A DNA stretch of 64,000 nt from Chitinophaga pendula. Its GTDB lineage: Bacteria; Bacteroidota; Bacteroidia; Chitinophagales; Chitinophagaceae. Position 1 is the stretch's first letter. Each line of letters begins with the position of its first letter. The notes beneath the pieces were generated by a model. That model saw only the letters and a program-made list of their open reading frames with translations, had not been told where the DNA came from and searched no databases. The position numbers and the translations under genes are program-made. Below, piece after piece: positions 38,101 to 48,500 of this stretch. Where the stretch lies: positions 7,599,440-7,663,439 of the forward strand of contig NZ_CP077769.1 in the NCBI RefSeq assembly GCF_020386615.1, written 5' to 3'.

Positions 38101-41100
38101 ACGACGCTCCCTTACAGATATCGAGATATGGGCTGTCTGCCGGTGGTAGTAAATTTGACCTCTTATTTTATTTTTCAGAAAGCGATGCCGGCATATGGTT
38201 AAGTATTAATTATAACACGGACCTTTTTGATCGTTCCCGCATACAGCAGATGGGGATGCATCTGCACCAGGTGATGAATACTGTCGTAGTAAAGGCAGAT
38301 ACACAGATTGGTAGTATTCCGCTCCTGACAACGCAGGAGCAAACTGCTATCCTTCATTATGGAGCGATGCAGGAACAACAGCAGGTAGAGGGTATCATTA
38401 CGTGCTTCGACCGGGAGGCGGCTTTTCACGCGGATAAGATCGCGATATATTGCAAAGGGCAACACTGGACCTACCGGCAGTTGATGCATGATGCTGACCA
38501 GCTGGCATTATATCTGAAAACAAAATATGCATCTCAACTCAAGGTACCTGTTGCGATACTATTCGGACGTTCATATGAAATGATCGTTAGTATACTGGCC
38601 ATCCTGAAAAGCGGGACTGCCTATGTACCATTAGATCCTGCGGCCCCTGCCAGCAGAAATGAATTTATTGTACAGGATGCAGGGTGTCTGCTGGTATTAA
38701 CAGGAGAGCAGCAGGTGACAGCTGAGTGGGACCTTCTGGAAGCGGTATCTGTTTGTTCGACCGGCGCTTGCCGGGACGATATATCGGTAATCAGCACCGG
38801 TATGCTTTCGCTTCGACCCTGTTTCCCTTTTGATCCTGCATATATAGCTTATACATCCGGATCTACGGGTACTCCGAAAGGTATTCTTGTTGAACATAAG
38901 AGTGTTGTACGTTTGGTAAAGGATACCAATTATGTAACGTTCCATGCCGATGACCGGGTGTTACAGCTTTCCAACTATGTATTTGATGGTGCTGTTTTCG
39001 ACATCTTCGGTGCACTACTGAATGGTGCTACGCTATACATACCGACGGAGGAGATATTATCCAGTGATAAAATGCTGGCAGACTATATTACGGATCATGC
39101 TATTAACATTACGTTCATGACCACCGCGCTACTGAATACATTAGCGGATGTGCAGCCACAGTGTCTGGCAGGACTGGATAAGGTATTTTTCGGAGGAGAG
39201 CAGGTGTCGGTAGCCCATGTAAGGAAGCTATTACCTTTCCGTAAAAATGAAGTAGTATTTGTTCACGTATACGGACCTACAGAAAATACTACTTTTTCAA
39301 CATTCTATGAGATCAGGCAGTTGCCGGCAGATGCGGTTACCATTCCAATCGGTCGTCCGTTGAGCGGTACCAGTGCGTTTATTCTTGATGCTGCCATGCA
39401 GCTGGTACCACAGGGAGTGATTGGGGAGATTTGTTTGGGTGGTACAGGTCTGGCCAGGGAGTATGTGAATAACCCGGCATTGACGAGGAGCAAATTTGTA
39501 CGTAGTAATCTGGTAACAGAAGGGCTGCTTTACCGTACCGGTGATCTTGGATACTGGGATGCGCAGGGTAATATTGTATTTAAAGGTAGGATAGACCGCC
39601 AGGTGAAGATACGTGGGCATCGGGTAGAACCCCGTGAGATAGAGCAGGTGTTGACAGGTACCGGCAAGATCAGGGAGGCATTTGTGACGGACTACCGGGA
39701 TGCAGATCAGGTAATAGCACTGGCGGCGTACTACACTGCTGATCAGGCAGTGGAGCCAGCCTTGTTGCGTAGTCAACTGGAAGGCAGCTTGCCAGGCTAT
39801 ATGATGCCTGCTGTTTTTATCTATCTGGATCATCTGCCGTTAAACCGTAACGGTAAGATCGACCGTGCGGCGTTACCAGCGCCTCAGCCAGCCGGAGATA
39901 GCCGTCAGGAAGATATCATTGCACCATCGACGACCAGGGAAAGGCAGATGCTGGGTATCTGGCAGGAGGTACTCGGACGCGATAGAATCAGCGTTGCCGA
40001 TAATTTCTTCTGGCTGGGAGGGCATTCCCTGCTGGCGATGCGTATGCTGGGGATGATCCGACAGGCACTCGGAGCAGAACTCAACATCAGGGATGTGTTT
40101 CTGCATCCCTCTATCAGTCAGCTCTGTGCCCGGATAGATCAGCTCACAGATACAACCGTGTTGCCGCCGGTGACCCGTATGGAACGGCCAGCGCTGATTC
40201 CGCTTTCGTTTGCACAGGAACGTTTATGGTTCATCGACCAGTTACAAGGCAGTACACAATATCATATGCCGGTGTTGTTGCAATTGGAGGGAGACGTTGA
40301 TGTCGCCGCTCTTACACAGGCATTTCGGCAACTGGTAAATCGTCATGAGGTATTACGGACGGTGATCAAAGCCGTGAACGGGCAGCCTTATCAACAGGTA
40401 ATGGGAACAGATGGTTTTGAACTGGTTAATTATACGGAGGAATGTAGTGGAGATGCCTTGTCATTGCGTGTAGCAGCCGAGATCAGCCAGCCATTCGATC
40501 TTGCAGAAGACCACATGATACGGGCAGCACTTTTTTGCACCGGGGATAGCAGCTGGCTGTTATTGATACAGGTACACCATATTGTTTCTGATGGGTGGTC
40601 CATGGGGATACTGGAGAAGGAGCTATCTGCACTGTATGCAGCTGCTAATATCGGCGAAGATGCCGGTCTGCCCGCATTGGAGGTTCAATATGCAGATTAT
40701 GCCCTATGGCAACGTAGTTGCTATTCCAGTGAGGTACTGGCGCGTAAGTTAGCTTTCTGGGAGCGGCAACTGAGAGATGTAACGCCGTTAGAACTACCTT
40801 CTGACTATGCGCGTCCCGCTGTACAAAGTCTGCGGGGGGCTGTTACTGCCTGTGTGATCGATCGTTCGCTTACGGACCGTTTGTTACAGCTGTCACTTGA
40901 AGAAGATGTAACGCTCTTTATGACTTTATTAGCGGCTTTTAACGTGCTGCTGCACCGTTACAGCGGACAGCATGATATTACTGTGGGTGCACCGGTCTCC
41001 AACCGGCAGCAGCTGACGTTGGAGCCGCTGATAGGTTTCTTTGTCAATACCTTGGTACTCCGCAGCAACCTGGAAGGCAATCCTTCATTCCGCAACTTCC

Positions 41101-44100
41101 TGCAACAAGTAAAACATACTACGGTAGATGCTTATCAGCATCAGGATGTACCATTTGAAAAAATAGTGGAAACGCTGGTCAGGGATCGTGATCTCAGCCG
41201 AAGTCCCTTGTTCCAGGTGATGCTGGTACTTCAGAATACGTTGGGGGATGCAGCAGACAATGCAGGTGACACCACGGATGTGAACATCCGCTCTTACTCT
41301 TATGAGCATACCACTGCTCAGTTTGACCTGAGTCTGAATATAGCAGAGACAGCAGAAGGGCTGGCTATCAATGCGGAATATTGTACGGACCTCTATTCAC
41401 GCGGTACCATAGACCGGCTGCTGGTACATTATACGCAGTTATTACAGGCTATTGTAGTGAATGCAGATCTGCCGCTGCATGAACTTGCCATGCTGACATC
41501 CGATGAGCTGCAGGAGCTGTTGTATACCTACAATGACACCGTTGTAGTGCATGCACAGGGTAACATAGTACGGCTTTTTGATGAACAGGTGCTATTGCGG
41601 GCATCCTATCCGGCAGTAGTGATGGAGGATGAAGTACTGAGCTATGAAGACTTGAACAGGGAGGCTAACAAACTGGCACATCTGCTGGCAGTAAGGGATG
41701 CAGGGCCTGGATCCCTGGTGGCAGTGTGTGTACCTCGTAGTCCCAGGCTGATTATTGCCATATTGGCCATATTGAAGGCTGGTGCAGCCTATGTGCCTGT
41801 TGACCCCGATCTGCCGGAAGATCGGATCCGATATATGCTGACAGATAGTGGCGCACAGTTACTACTGACCACATCCACTACAAAGCTGCCTGATGGTTTG
41901 TCTTTCGGCCGCCAAGTGTTGCTGATGGACCGTGATGGCTATCAGGCTGCGTTAGGTGATGATAATCCGGGCATGGATATCCATCCAGGCAGCCTAGCGT
42001 ATGTTATCTATACATCAGGATCTACAGGGCGGCCTAAAGGGGCGATGATAGCTCATCATTGTATTTACAATATGAGCATGGCCTGGAGAAATCACTACCA
42101 GTTAAATGAGCAACCACCCGTTTTGTTGTCAGTAGCGAGTGTATCTTTCGACGTATTTACCGGGGATATCTGCCGCGCATTGCTCAATGGCGGTACGTTG
42201 CTGTTGGCACCGGCATCGCAACGTTTTGATGTAGGTTACCTGTGCGATACGATCAACCGGCATCAGGTGACTATACTGGAATCTACACCAGGGCTGGTCG
42301 TACAGCTGATTCGGTACGCACAGGATGAAATGATCGATTTTCCCTCATTGAAGATACTGATAGCAGGCAGTGACATCTGTAGCGTTGCAGATTATCAATA
42401 TCTATATGATTATTGTCATCCGGCCATTCGACTGTTAAACAGTTATGGCATTACCGAGACTACTGTAGATATCTCGTATTTTGAAGGGCCCCTGTATGAA
42501 AACGCCATAGTGCCGATAGGGCGTCCTATGGATAATATAGCATGTTATATTCTGGATGAATACCAGCAGTTGCTACCCGCTGGTATACCTGGAGAATTGT
42601 ATATCGGCGGTGCTGGTGTAGGTATCGGTTATGTGAATGATGATGCATTAAGTGCGCAGCGGTTTATCACTCATCGTCTGGGGGATCAGGAGAACATCCG
42701 GTTGTATCGTACGGGAGACAAAGCCAGGTGGTTGCCGGGTGGCATGCTGGAATGTCTTGGACGGATTGACCAGCAGGTGAAAATCAGGGGCTACCGCGTA
42801 GAACCCGGAGAGGTGGAGACCGTATTACAGCAATGTAAAGGTGTTCGGCAGGGTGTGGTCGATGTAATGGAGGATAATGCCGGTACTAAATTATTGGTAG
42901 GGTATGTTGTACCAGATATAACATACGACCGGGATGAGGTGATTGCCGGACTTTCTGCCGTATTACCGGACTATATGGTGCCTGCGCTCTGGATGAGGCT
43001 GGATAGCCTGCCATTGAATATAAATGGTAAAGTAGACCGTAAAGCCTTGCCTCAACCGGATATGACAGCGATGCATTCTCAGGATTACGCCGCTCCTGTC
43101 AATAAAATGCAGGAGATGCTGGTGGAGATCTGGGAAACGGTATTAGATGTACGGCCAATAGGTATCCGGGATAATTTCTTTGCGATGGGAGGCCATTCAC
43201 TGAAAGCGATCAAGTTAATGTCTGCTATCCGGAAGGAAATGAATATGCAGATGCAACTGGCAGATATTTTCCGCCATCCAACTATTGAAACATTGGCCGC
43301 CGTTATAAAGATGGATAGCCGTCAGCATTATACAGCGATCACCATTGTGCCGGAACAGCCGCATTATGTACTCTCATATGCACAAAAACGGCTGTGGGTA
43401 TTGCATAAGATAGAGCGCCAACTTTATCACTATAATTTCCCGTATGCATATACGATAAAGGGAACATTGAATGTGCCTGCGTTACAAAATGCATTCCTCG
43501 GGATGGTCAACCGGCATGAGATACTACGTACGGTGATCGTAGAGGTGGATAACGAACCCAGACAACAGGTATTGAGCCCGGCAGATCCTGTATTTGCGAT
43601 GAGTAATGTGGATCTGTCAGCAACTCCGGCCAACTATGAGGTAGCACAGCGGATGATTGAAAAGGAGACCTATCATGTATTCGATCTTGCGGTAGCGCCT
43701 TTAGTAAGAACTACCCTGTATCATCTCGGAGAAGATGAATACCTGTTATTTATCAACCTGCACCATATTATTTTCGATGGATGGTCCATGGATATATTTA
43801 TGGATGAACTGTATCAGTTGTATGATATATCAGTAGCCGGTGAGCAGTCTGCATTGCCGGAATTGAAGATACAGTATAAGGATTATGCGGCCTGGCAACA
43901 TACCATGCTGGAAGGAGCCGCATTACAGGCCCTCGAAAACTACTGGTTACAGCAAGTGTTTCGTAAGCCTTACACGTTGCTCGAACTACCGGTGGACTAT
44001 CGTAGGCCGGCGGACCGAACATATCAGGCGGCTCAGTTTAATATACAGTTGACAGCAACTTGTCATGAAAATATGAAACGGTCGAACGAACAGTATGGTA

Positions 44101-44753
44101 CGAGTATGTTCATGCAGGTATTGTCCTGCTATTATGCTTTGCTGTACCGTTGTTCCGGCCAGACTGATATAGTGGTGGGCACGCCGGTAGCCGGTCGTGA
44201 TCATCCGGATCTGTATGGACAGGTGGGTTTTTACATTAATATGCTGTCACTACGTATCAGCTTCAGTGGTGAAGATACTTTTGATGCCCTGTTAATGCAA
44301 GTGAAGGAATCCTGTCTGGGTGCTTTTGATAACCAGCTATATCCATTCGATATGCTGGTAGATAAACTGAAGGTAAAACGCGAGCTGGGACGCTCCACAC
44401 TATTTGATGCAGGTATCACCTGGGATGCGGCACATACCAGACCTGATGATATAGTATACGAGCCGTCAGGCGATCTTGAGATCATACCCTTTGGCACAGG
44501 CTTCAATGTGATCAAAGGTGATCTGTGGATATACGGAGCGGAAAATAATGGCGACCTGCAATTGGTACTGCAATATAGCACGGAGCTATTTTCCGAGGAG
44601 AGGATGCAATTGATGAAAGAACGTTTTTTACTTTTCATGGAGCGACTGCATAACAACCGTCACATGCGTATCTGTGATATCTGGAATGATATAGAACAAC
44701 AAATTAACCCGGTTACCAGGGAAGAAGAATTTACGCTGGAAATTAATTTATAA
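34446..44753 (+). CDS. NRPS: half-C-A(Asn)-T-C-A-T-C-A(Orn-like)-T-C
   Basis: 3435 aa. Residues ~15-250 are again a C-terminal C-lobe without HHxxxDG. A1 (418) has an unusual A3 loop, TSGTEGVSKG, and pocket DLTKIGEVG, an Asn code. T1 Ser is 802. C (HHIVADGVA, 990). A2 (1470) has pocket DGFFFGVTF, nearest to Ile codes such as DGFFLGVVYK. T2 Ser is 1861. C (HHIVSDGWS, 2044). A3 (2523) has pocket DVGELASVD, close to the Orn/Dab codes DVGEIGSID and DVGEISSID, so a basic residue is likely. T3 Ser is 2918. A complete terminal C (HHIIFDGWS, 3106) has no A domain after it. The tail is FTLEINL. Its upstream partner is the C-terminal C domain of the PKS-NRPS; its downstream partner is the half-C protein at 44790. 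Confidence 0.96.
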   Translation: MPLTLQEFNTLITQDVYQQHYHFWLSQFAGLQEYTVFEEMGHAAPEQDADQQHYQLELPSSVIRTMGKLTDSEDGRFTILSAVFNLLLSKYTGKETVLIKTPLHKGSLVPTAPMFVEEVLLQTDFTDMKTLRDLILAGKKAITESYQYQQFPVDLLMDKERQLNYYHITNVFLYDPALHRYESNIDTYDLSVAMIPGALSTQLNVRYNGRCYSHTFIRRFFSCYLQLLTYLDNVNIPLEDMRIQQEDAYQSTLQSLAYGAVTAWQGEQLFPARFAEVARQYADRTALVAGRQRYTYRELNAQSAGLAMLLQQQYGLQAGDKVGIWLPASAHFMLSVLAVIRSGAAFVPVDPSEGIRKTAHIFNNVGVRLVITDAAGAKEEGLEGLAVMDITTLPAVIPPADINWASVTADDLVYVMHTSGTEGVSKGVEITHGNMFNYLSWACSFYFSACRPDMALFTSPAFDLTITSMFCPLLLGGCIYAYSNLEPDTALLKIFEADSAVSAVKMTPSHIDMLQHAAPDIQTPVQLVIAGGEELGADHVRFLRQINPEIRIFNEYGPTEATVGNAIKEVTAVRAITIGRPIDNTSLFIMDRYNDLLPIGAVGEIFIGGAGVARGYMNLQELTEKKFVPNPYAPGERLYRTGDMGCFMENREVFFLGRRDGQVKYHGHRVETGEIEYAIRKYPGIRRCVVNKIKHQEEGDILVAYIVSAERIDIAALKQHLSNYLDKAVIPAYYMPIKKIPLSLNGKVDRRALPPFVAAEQRKGGTSPASLLEKKMVAIWEDILMKKHILMEDDFFELGGHSLKAIRIIARVKKEFNVQLMLRSFFDNSTVKDVCRLIEMHAVAQYTGIPSVADQEYYPVSFSQRRFWVLEQLTEGKGVYNMPLALTIEGSLDISVLNRTCHYLLQRHESLRTTFKKRAHDIVQRVWPAAQLPFAVDYRDYSEYPDSESKVKEDIAQLIIQPFDLSVFPLIRVYVRKISEQSYVLLMVIHHIVADGVAVEILYNEMLSVYDALLNDRIPVLPALPIQFRDYAAWQSDEIGRDSRLRDYWLQRFVGELPLLEIPSDRPRPLVQTFNGSNERIMIDSHVARELKELSMRNNVSLYVVLLAAVKAMLFRYTAQEDIIVGCPVTGREHPDLEHQIGLFINTLPLRTECLAKDTFLSLVDKVKETTISAFDHQQYPFDKLVDELGLQRDTSRSPLFDVAVALQQEETIAAQEEHDAPLQISRYGLSAGGSKFDLLFYFSESDAGIWLSINYNTDLFDRSRIQQMGMHLHQVMNTVVVKADTQIGSIPLLTTQEQTAILHYGAMQEQQQVEGIITCFDREAAFHADKIAIYCKGQHWTYRQLMHDADQLALYLKTKYASQLKVPVAILFGRSYEMIVSILAILKSGTAYVPLDPAAPASRNEFIVQDAGCLLVLTGEQQVTAEWDLLEAVSVCSTGACRDDISVISTGMLSLRPCFPFDPAYIAYTSGSTGTPKGILVEHKSVVRLVKDTNYVTFHADDRVLQLSNYVFDGAVFDIFGALLNGATLYIPTEEILSSDKMLADYITDHAINITFMTTALLNTLADVQPQCLAGLDKVFFGGEQVSVAHVRKLLPFRKNEVVFVHVYGPTENTTFSTFYEIRQLPADAVTIPIGRPLSGTSAFILDAAMQLVPQGVIGEICLGGTGLAREYVNNPALTRSKFVRSNLVTEGLLYRTGDLGYWDAQGNIVFKGRIDRQVKIRGHRVEPREIEQVLTGTGKIREAFVTDYRDADQVIALAAYYTADQAVEPALLRSQLEGSLPGYMMPAVFIYLDHLPLNRNGKIDRAALPAPQPAGDSRQEDIIAPSTTRERQMLGIWQEVLGRDRISVADNFFWLGGHSLLAMRMLGMIRQALGAELNIRDVFLHPSISQLCARIDQLTDTTVLPPVTRMERPALIPLSFAQERLWFIDQLQGSTQYHMPVLLQLEGDVDVAALTQAFRQLVNRHEVLRTVIKAVNGQPYQQVMGTDGFELVNYTEECSGDALSLRVAAEISQPFDLAEDHMIRAALFCTGDSSWLLLIQVHHIVSDGWSMGILEKELSALYAAANIGEDAGLPALEVQYADYALWQRSCYSSEVLARKLAFWERQLRDVTPLELPSDYARPAVQSLRGAVTACVIDRSLTDRLLQLSLEEDVTLFMTLLAAFNVLLHRYSGQHDITVGAPVSNRQQLTLEPLIGFFVNTLVLRSNLEGNPSFRNFLQQVKHTTVDAYQHQDVPFEKIVETLVRDRDLSRSPLFQVMLVLQNTLGDAADNAGDTTDVNIRSYSYEHTTAQFDLSLNIAETAEGLAINAEYCTDLYSRGTIDRLLVHYTQLLQAIVVNADLPLHELAMLTSDELQELLYTYNDTVVVHAQGNIVRLFDEQVLLRASYPAVVMEDEVLSYEDLNREANKLAHLLAVRDAGPGSLVAVCVPRSPRLIIAILAILKAGAAYVPVDPDLPEDRIRYMLTDSGAQLLLTTSTTKLPDGLSFGRQVLLMDRDGYQAALGDDNPGMDIHPGSLAYVIYTSGSTGRPKGAMIAHHCIYNMSMAWRNHYQLNEQPPVLLSVASVSFDVFTGDICRALLNGGTLLLAPASQRFDVGYLCDTINRHQVTILESTPGLVVQLIRYAQDEMIDFPSLKILIAGSDICSVADYQYLYDYCHPAIRLLNSYGITETTVDISYFEGPLYENAIVPIGRPMDNIACYILDEYQQLLPAGIPGELYIGGAGVGIGYVNDDALSAQRFITHRLGDQENIRLYRTGDKARWLPGGMLECLGRIDQQVKIRGYRVEPGEVETVLQQCKGVRQGVVDVMEDNAGTKLLVGYVVPDITYDRDEVIAGLSAVLPDYMVPALWMRLDSLPLNINGKVDRKALPQPDMTAMHSQDYAAPVNKMQEMLVEIWETVLDVRPIGIRDNFFAMGGHSLKAIKLMSAIRKEMNMQMQLADIFRHPTIETLAAVIKMDSRQHYTAITIVPEQPHYVLSYAQKRLWVLHKIERQLYHYNFPYAYTIKGTLNVPALQNAFLGMVNRHEILRTVIVEVDNEPRQQVLSPADPVFAMSNVDLSATPANYEVAQRMIEKETYHVFDLAVAPLVRTTLYHLGEDEYLLFINLHHIIFDGWSMDIFMDELYQLYDISVAGEQSALPELKIQYKDYAAWQHTMLEGAALQALENYWLQQVFRKPYTLLELPVDYRRPADRTYQAAQFNIQLTATCHENMKRSNEQYGTSMFMQVLSCYYALLYRCSGQTDIVVGTPVAGRDHPDLYGQVGFYINMLSLRISFSGEDTFDALLMQVKESCLGAFDNQLYPFDMLVDKLKVKRELGRSTLFDAGITWDAAHTRPDDIVYEPSGDLEIIPFGTGFNVIKGDLWIYGAENNGDLQLVLQYSTELFSEERMQLMKERFLLFMERLHNNRHMRICDIWNDIEQQINPVTREEEFTLEINL

Positions 44754-44789
44754 AGGCACTGCCGTCTTCTAATATATAAGTGAGGTAAT

Positions 44790-45520
44790 ATGATATATCA
44801 ACAACAAGCCACCTTTGAATACTGGGCAGACCTGGTTTTGACGCATCGTGAAAAAACTACTTACAGGAAGTATACTGATCTGCCGGTGATGCAACAGCAG
44901 GTGACCTTTGGTTTTAATTCAATACTGGAAGAAAGATGGCATGCTGTTACAAAGGGTGATGAGTACGCCGAATTTGTGATATTGATATCTGGTATTTTTA
45001 CACTCCTGGGTTATTATCAGCATCGTCCGATGTTGCTGGCATGCCCGGGCATACGTTATAAATCGGAGCCTCCCACCCCGGATCAGCTACTTTTTATACA
45101 ATATAGTACCGGTAAAGAAGATACTTTCCGGGAAGTCGTAAATGCGATGAAGCAACAGTTGAAATTGCTGTTAGAACATCGCAGGTATGATTTCGGTAAG
45201 CTCCTGACATTATTAAAGGAGAACTATGAAGAGAAAACAGCAGACCTGTATGAAGTGGGAGTAGTGCATCACTCTTTACATCATCCGACCGCATATCATG
45301 CAGACAGGTTTGCCTTATTATTCATGTTTGGGCAGAGAAATGGTCTGCATGAGATAACCATCTCGTATGACAGCAACAGCTATACGACTGACCTTATCCA
45401 TCGGATAGGGACTCAGTTGCCGTATCTGCTGCAACAGGTATTAGGAGACGCCGGAAGACCTTTGCAGCAATTATTGCCTTTAATCCCGGAAGAGCTGGAT
45501 GAGTTGGCAATCCGTTTTAA
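44790..45520 (+). other. N-terminal half-C (C-lobe only) at split junction
   Basis: About 245 residues before the first A domain, with FEYWADLV at the start, a long helix FVILISGIFTLLGYY where C-lobes carry the LLxxYTG helix, and ISYDSNSYTTDL near the end as in the final C-domain strand. No HHxxxDG catalytic motif occurs; a VVHHSLHH string lies at the wrong place and lacks the Asp. It is more eroded than the segment at 34446 and follows a protein ending in a full C domain. Confidence 0.75.
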
Positions 45521-48500
45521 TGATACCCGTACTTCTTATCCGGTAGATCAGTCTATCGTTACGTTGTTTGACAATACTGCTGCATTACATGGGGACAGGA
45601 TTGCTGTACAGGATAGTGATGGGACAATGACCTATAGTGTGTTGAAAGAACGTGTGCATATGTTGGGGGCACATCTGCCGGAAGCTTTTGATATTCGTCA
45701 TGGAGATAGGGTGGGTATACTGGTGGAACCGGGTGTGGATATGGTGATTGCAATATTGGCCATATTGAAGGCTGGGGCAGCATACGTGCCGCTAGACCCT
45801 GGGTTGCCGGCGGAGCGTATCCGGCATATTGCAGAAGATACAAGTATCAGGTTAGTAATTACCCGGGCTGATCTGTTAGGTATCTTGGCCGGTTATTATC
45901 AGGGGCCTTTATTTGCTATCGATATTCAGCTCGATATGCTCGAATACAGCGGTGATATTCGGTGGCCTCATGTACAGGCCACTGATACCGCATATATCAT
46001 GTATACTTCCGGTTCTACTGGTACTCCTAAGGGGATTGCCATCCGGCATCAGGGCGTGGTGAGATTGGTGAGAGATACGAACTATGTGACTATCCGTCCA
46101 GAGGATCATATCCTGCAACTTTCCAATTACGCATTTGATGGATCTGTCTTCGATATTTTCGGCGCCTTATTAAACGGTGCTTGCCTGCATATTGCTGGTA
46201 AGGTAGCAGGTATGTCGATGCAACAGTTTGCGAAGGTGCTGGCGGAACGGCAGATCAATATTGCATTTATGACTACGGCATTGTTCAATTTGCTGGTGGA
46301 GGCGGTGCCGGAAAGTATCCGTGGTTTTGATAAATTATTTTTCGGAGGAGAAGAAGCGAGTGTGATGCATGTACGTAAGGCATTGGAATATATCCGTACG
46401 GATTCTTCAATCGTTCATGTATACGGGCCAACTGAGTCAACGACGTTTGCCACCTATTATGAAGTAGGCCATGTGGATGCTGACCAGACACGTATTCCTA
46501 TCGGCCGGCCGCTTGCGAATACTTCGGTATATGTATTGAATGAGCAGTTGTTGCCGGTGCCGGCAGGTGTACCTGGTAGAATCTATGTTGGTGGTGATGG
46601 GCTGGCCAGCGGATACTGGCAACAACCGGAGCTGACAGCTGCGAGGTTTATCCTTGCTGATAATACGTTTTTTAACCATGTCAGGCTCTATGATACGGGG
46701 GATATGGGACGTCAGCTGCCCGGTGGGGACATTGAGTTCATGGGGCGTAATGACGGACAGATTAAAATCCGGGGGCATCGTATTGAAACCGGAGAAATCG
46801 AACATGCCTTGCTAGGATATGAAGGATTGAAGGAGGTGAAGGTGACGGTAGAACGGACGGAGGATGGTGGACGGCACCTGGTGGCCTATTTTACCGGTGG
46901 CAATGTGATTTACCCTGATGTATTGAAGCAGTACCTGTCAGGTTCTTTACCTGCCTATATGGTACCCTTATTCTTCCGGCAACTGGACCTATTGCCACTG
47001 AATCAGAACGGAAAGGTAGATACTACGCAGTTGCGGAGTGCTGTTGTGCTAAACGCCCAGGAGAATGAAGCTGCTTCTTTTGAAGCACCTGTTACTGAAC
47101 TGGAGATAGCCATAGCCGACATATGGCAGGCACAGCTGAATATAGAGGCGATCAGCGTACGGGATAATTTTTTTAGTCTGGGAGGAGACTCTATCAAGGC
47201 TATCAGGGTTGTTAGCCGGATTAATGAGCAACTACAGCTTGGTGTGGAGATAAAAGACATTTTTCTCTACCAGGATATTCATGGGCTGGCGGCATACATT
47301 TCACGTATGCCAGCTCCATACGATGCGGCAGCACAACAGGAAGTGCTTACCTATCTCGATGCTCTCCGTGCACGTGTCCTGCAAGAGGCGCCAGCAGCAG
47401 CTGCTGCATGGGAAGAAGTGTTCCCGATGAGTGACATACAGAAGGGCATGATTTATTACAGTGAACTGGAAACAGATTCTGTAGTATACCTGGTTCAGAT
47501 GTATAAACAGGTGCGCTTTCCTGTATTTGATCTTGAAATACTGAAGTATACATTATATCTGCTGGCACATAAGCACCCGATATTACGTACTTCGTTCGAT
47601 CTCAGTTCCTACGAGGTACCTGTGCAGATCGTCTGGAAAGATATAGCTATTGCGGAGAAGCTCTCATTTGAAGACCTTTCCATGTATGACCGTGCGCATC
47701 AGAAGAAAAGGCTGGAAGAAGTGCTGGCACAGGATTGTGTACAGAAATTCCGGTTACAGGAAAAAGGACTGTGGCGGATAGGCGTCTATCAGTTGGGAGA
47801 GCAGGAGTATGGTTTGCTATTGTTATTTCATCATGCGGTGATGGATGGGTGGAGTGATGCTTCTCTGCTAGCAGAGCTGGGGGAAACTTATATGGCATTG
47901 CTGTCTGACGCATCTTATCAGCCGATACCGCTGCAAGCTACCTACCGTGATTACGTGACGGAGCAGCTACGGTTGAAAGCGACCGCGTCTATGAAAACCT
48001 ATTGGGCGCAGGTACTGGATGGCTATCAGAAGATGTCATTACCATTGGGCAAACGTATTGATGATACCCTGTTTCGCGGTCAAAAGGACCAGCATCATTT
48101 TGCGCTGACGCCGGTGATAATAGATGAAGTTGATACGCTGGGGCTTAGATATAAACTGGATAAAAAGAATATTTATTATACAGCTTTTCTATTGCTGCTG
48201 GCGGCTACCACCAACAGCAGGGATATGCTGGTAGGACGTGTTACGCACAACCGCCCGGAGGTAAAGGACAGTGATAAGTTAATCGGATGTTTTCTGAATG
48301 CTATACCTAATCGTCACCGGTTATCACCACAGGATACTTTGCTGGATATCGTACAGCAAGTGCATCGTTATTTGAGTGAGCAGAAGCAGTATGAAAAATA
48401 TTCCTTTTTTGAAATTGTCGGATTATCGGGAGATGCTGCCGGATATAATCCTTTATTTGACATCACGTTTGGATTTCTGGAGTTTCATGTGCTGGATACG

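Noticed and set aside
44700..44790. Thioesterase or release domain at a gene end
   Set aside because: No GxSxG hydrolase or reductase domain was found at any C-terminus. Every protein ends in T, C or E, so release must be encoded outside the window.
45240..45300. A catalytic HH motif (VVHHSLHH) in the half-C of the last protein
   Set aside because: It lacks the Asp-Gly, lies in the C-lobe rather than at the lobe interface, and the other half-C segments have nothing similar.
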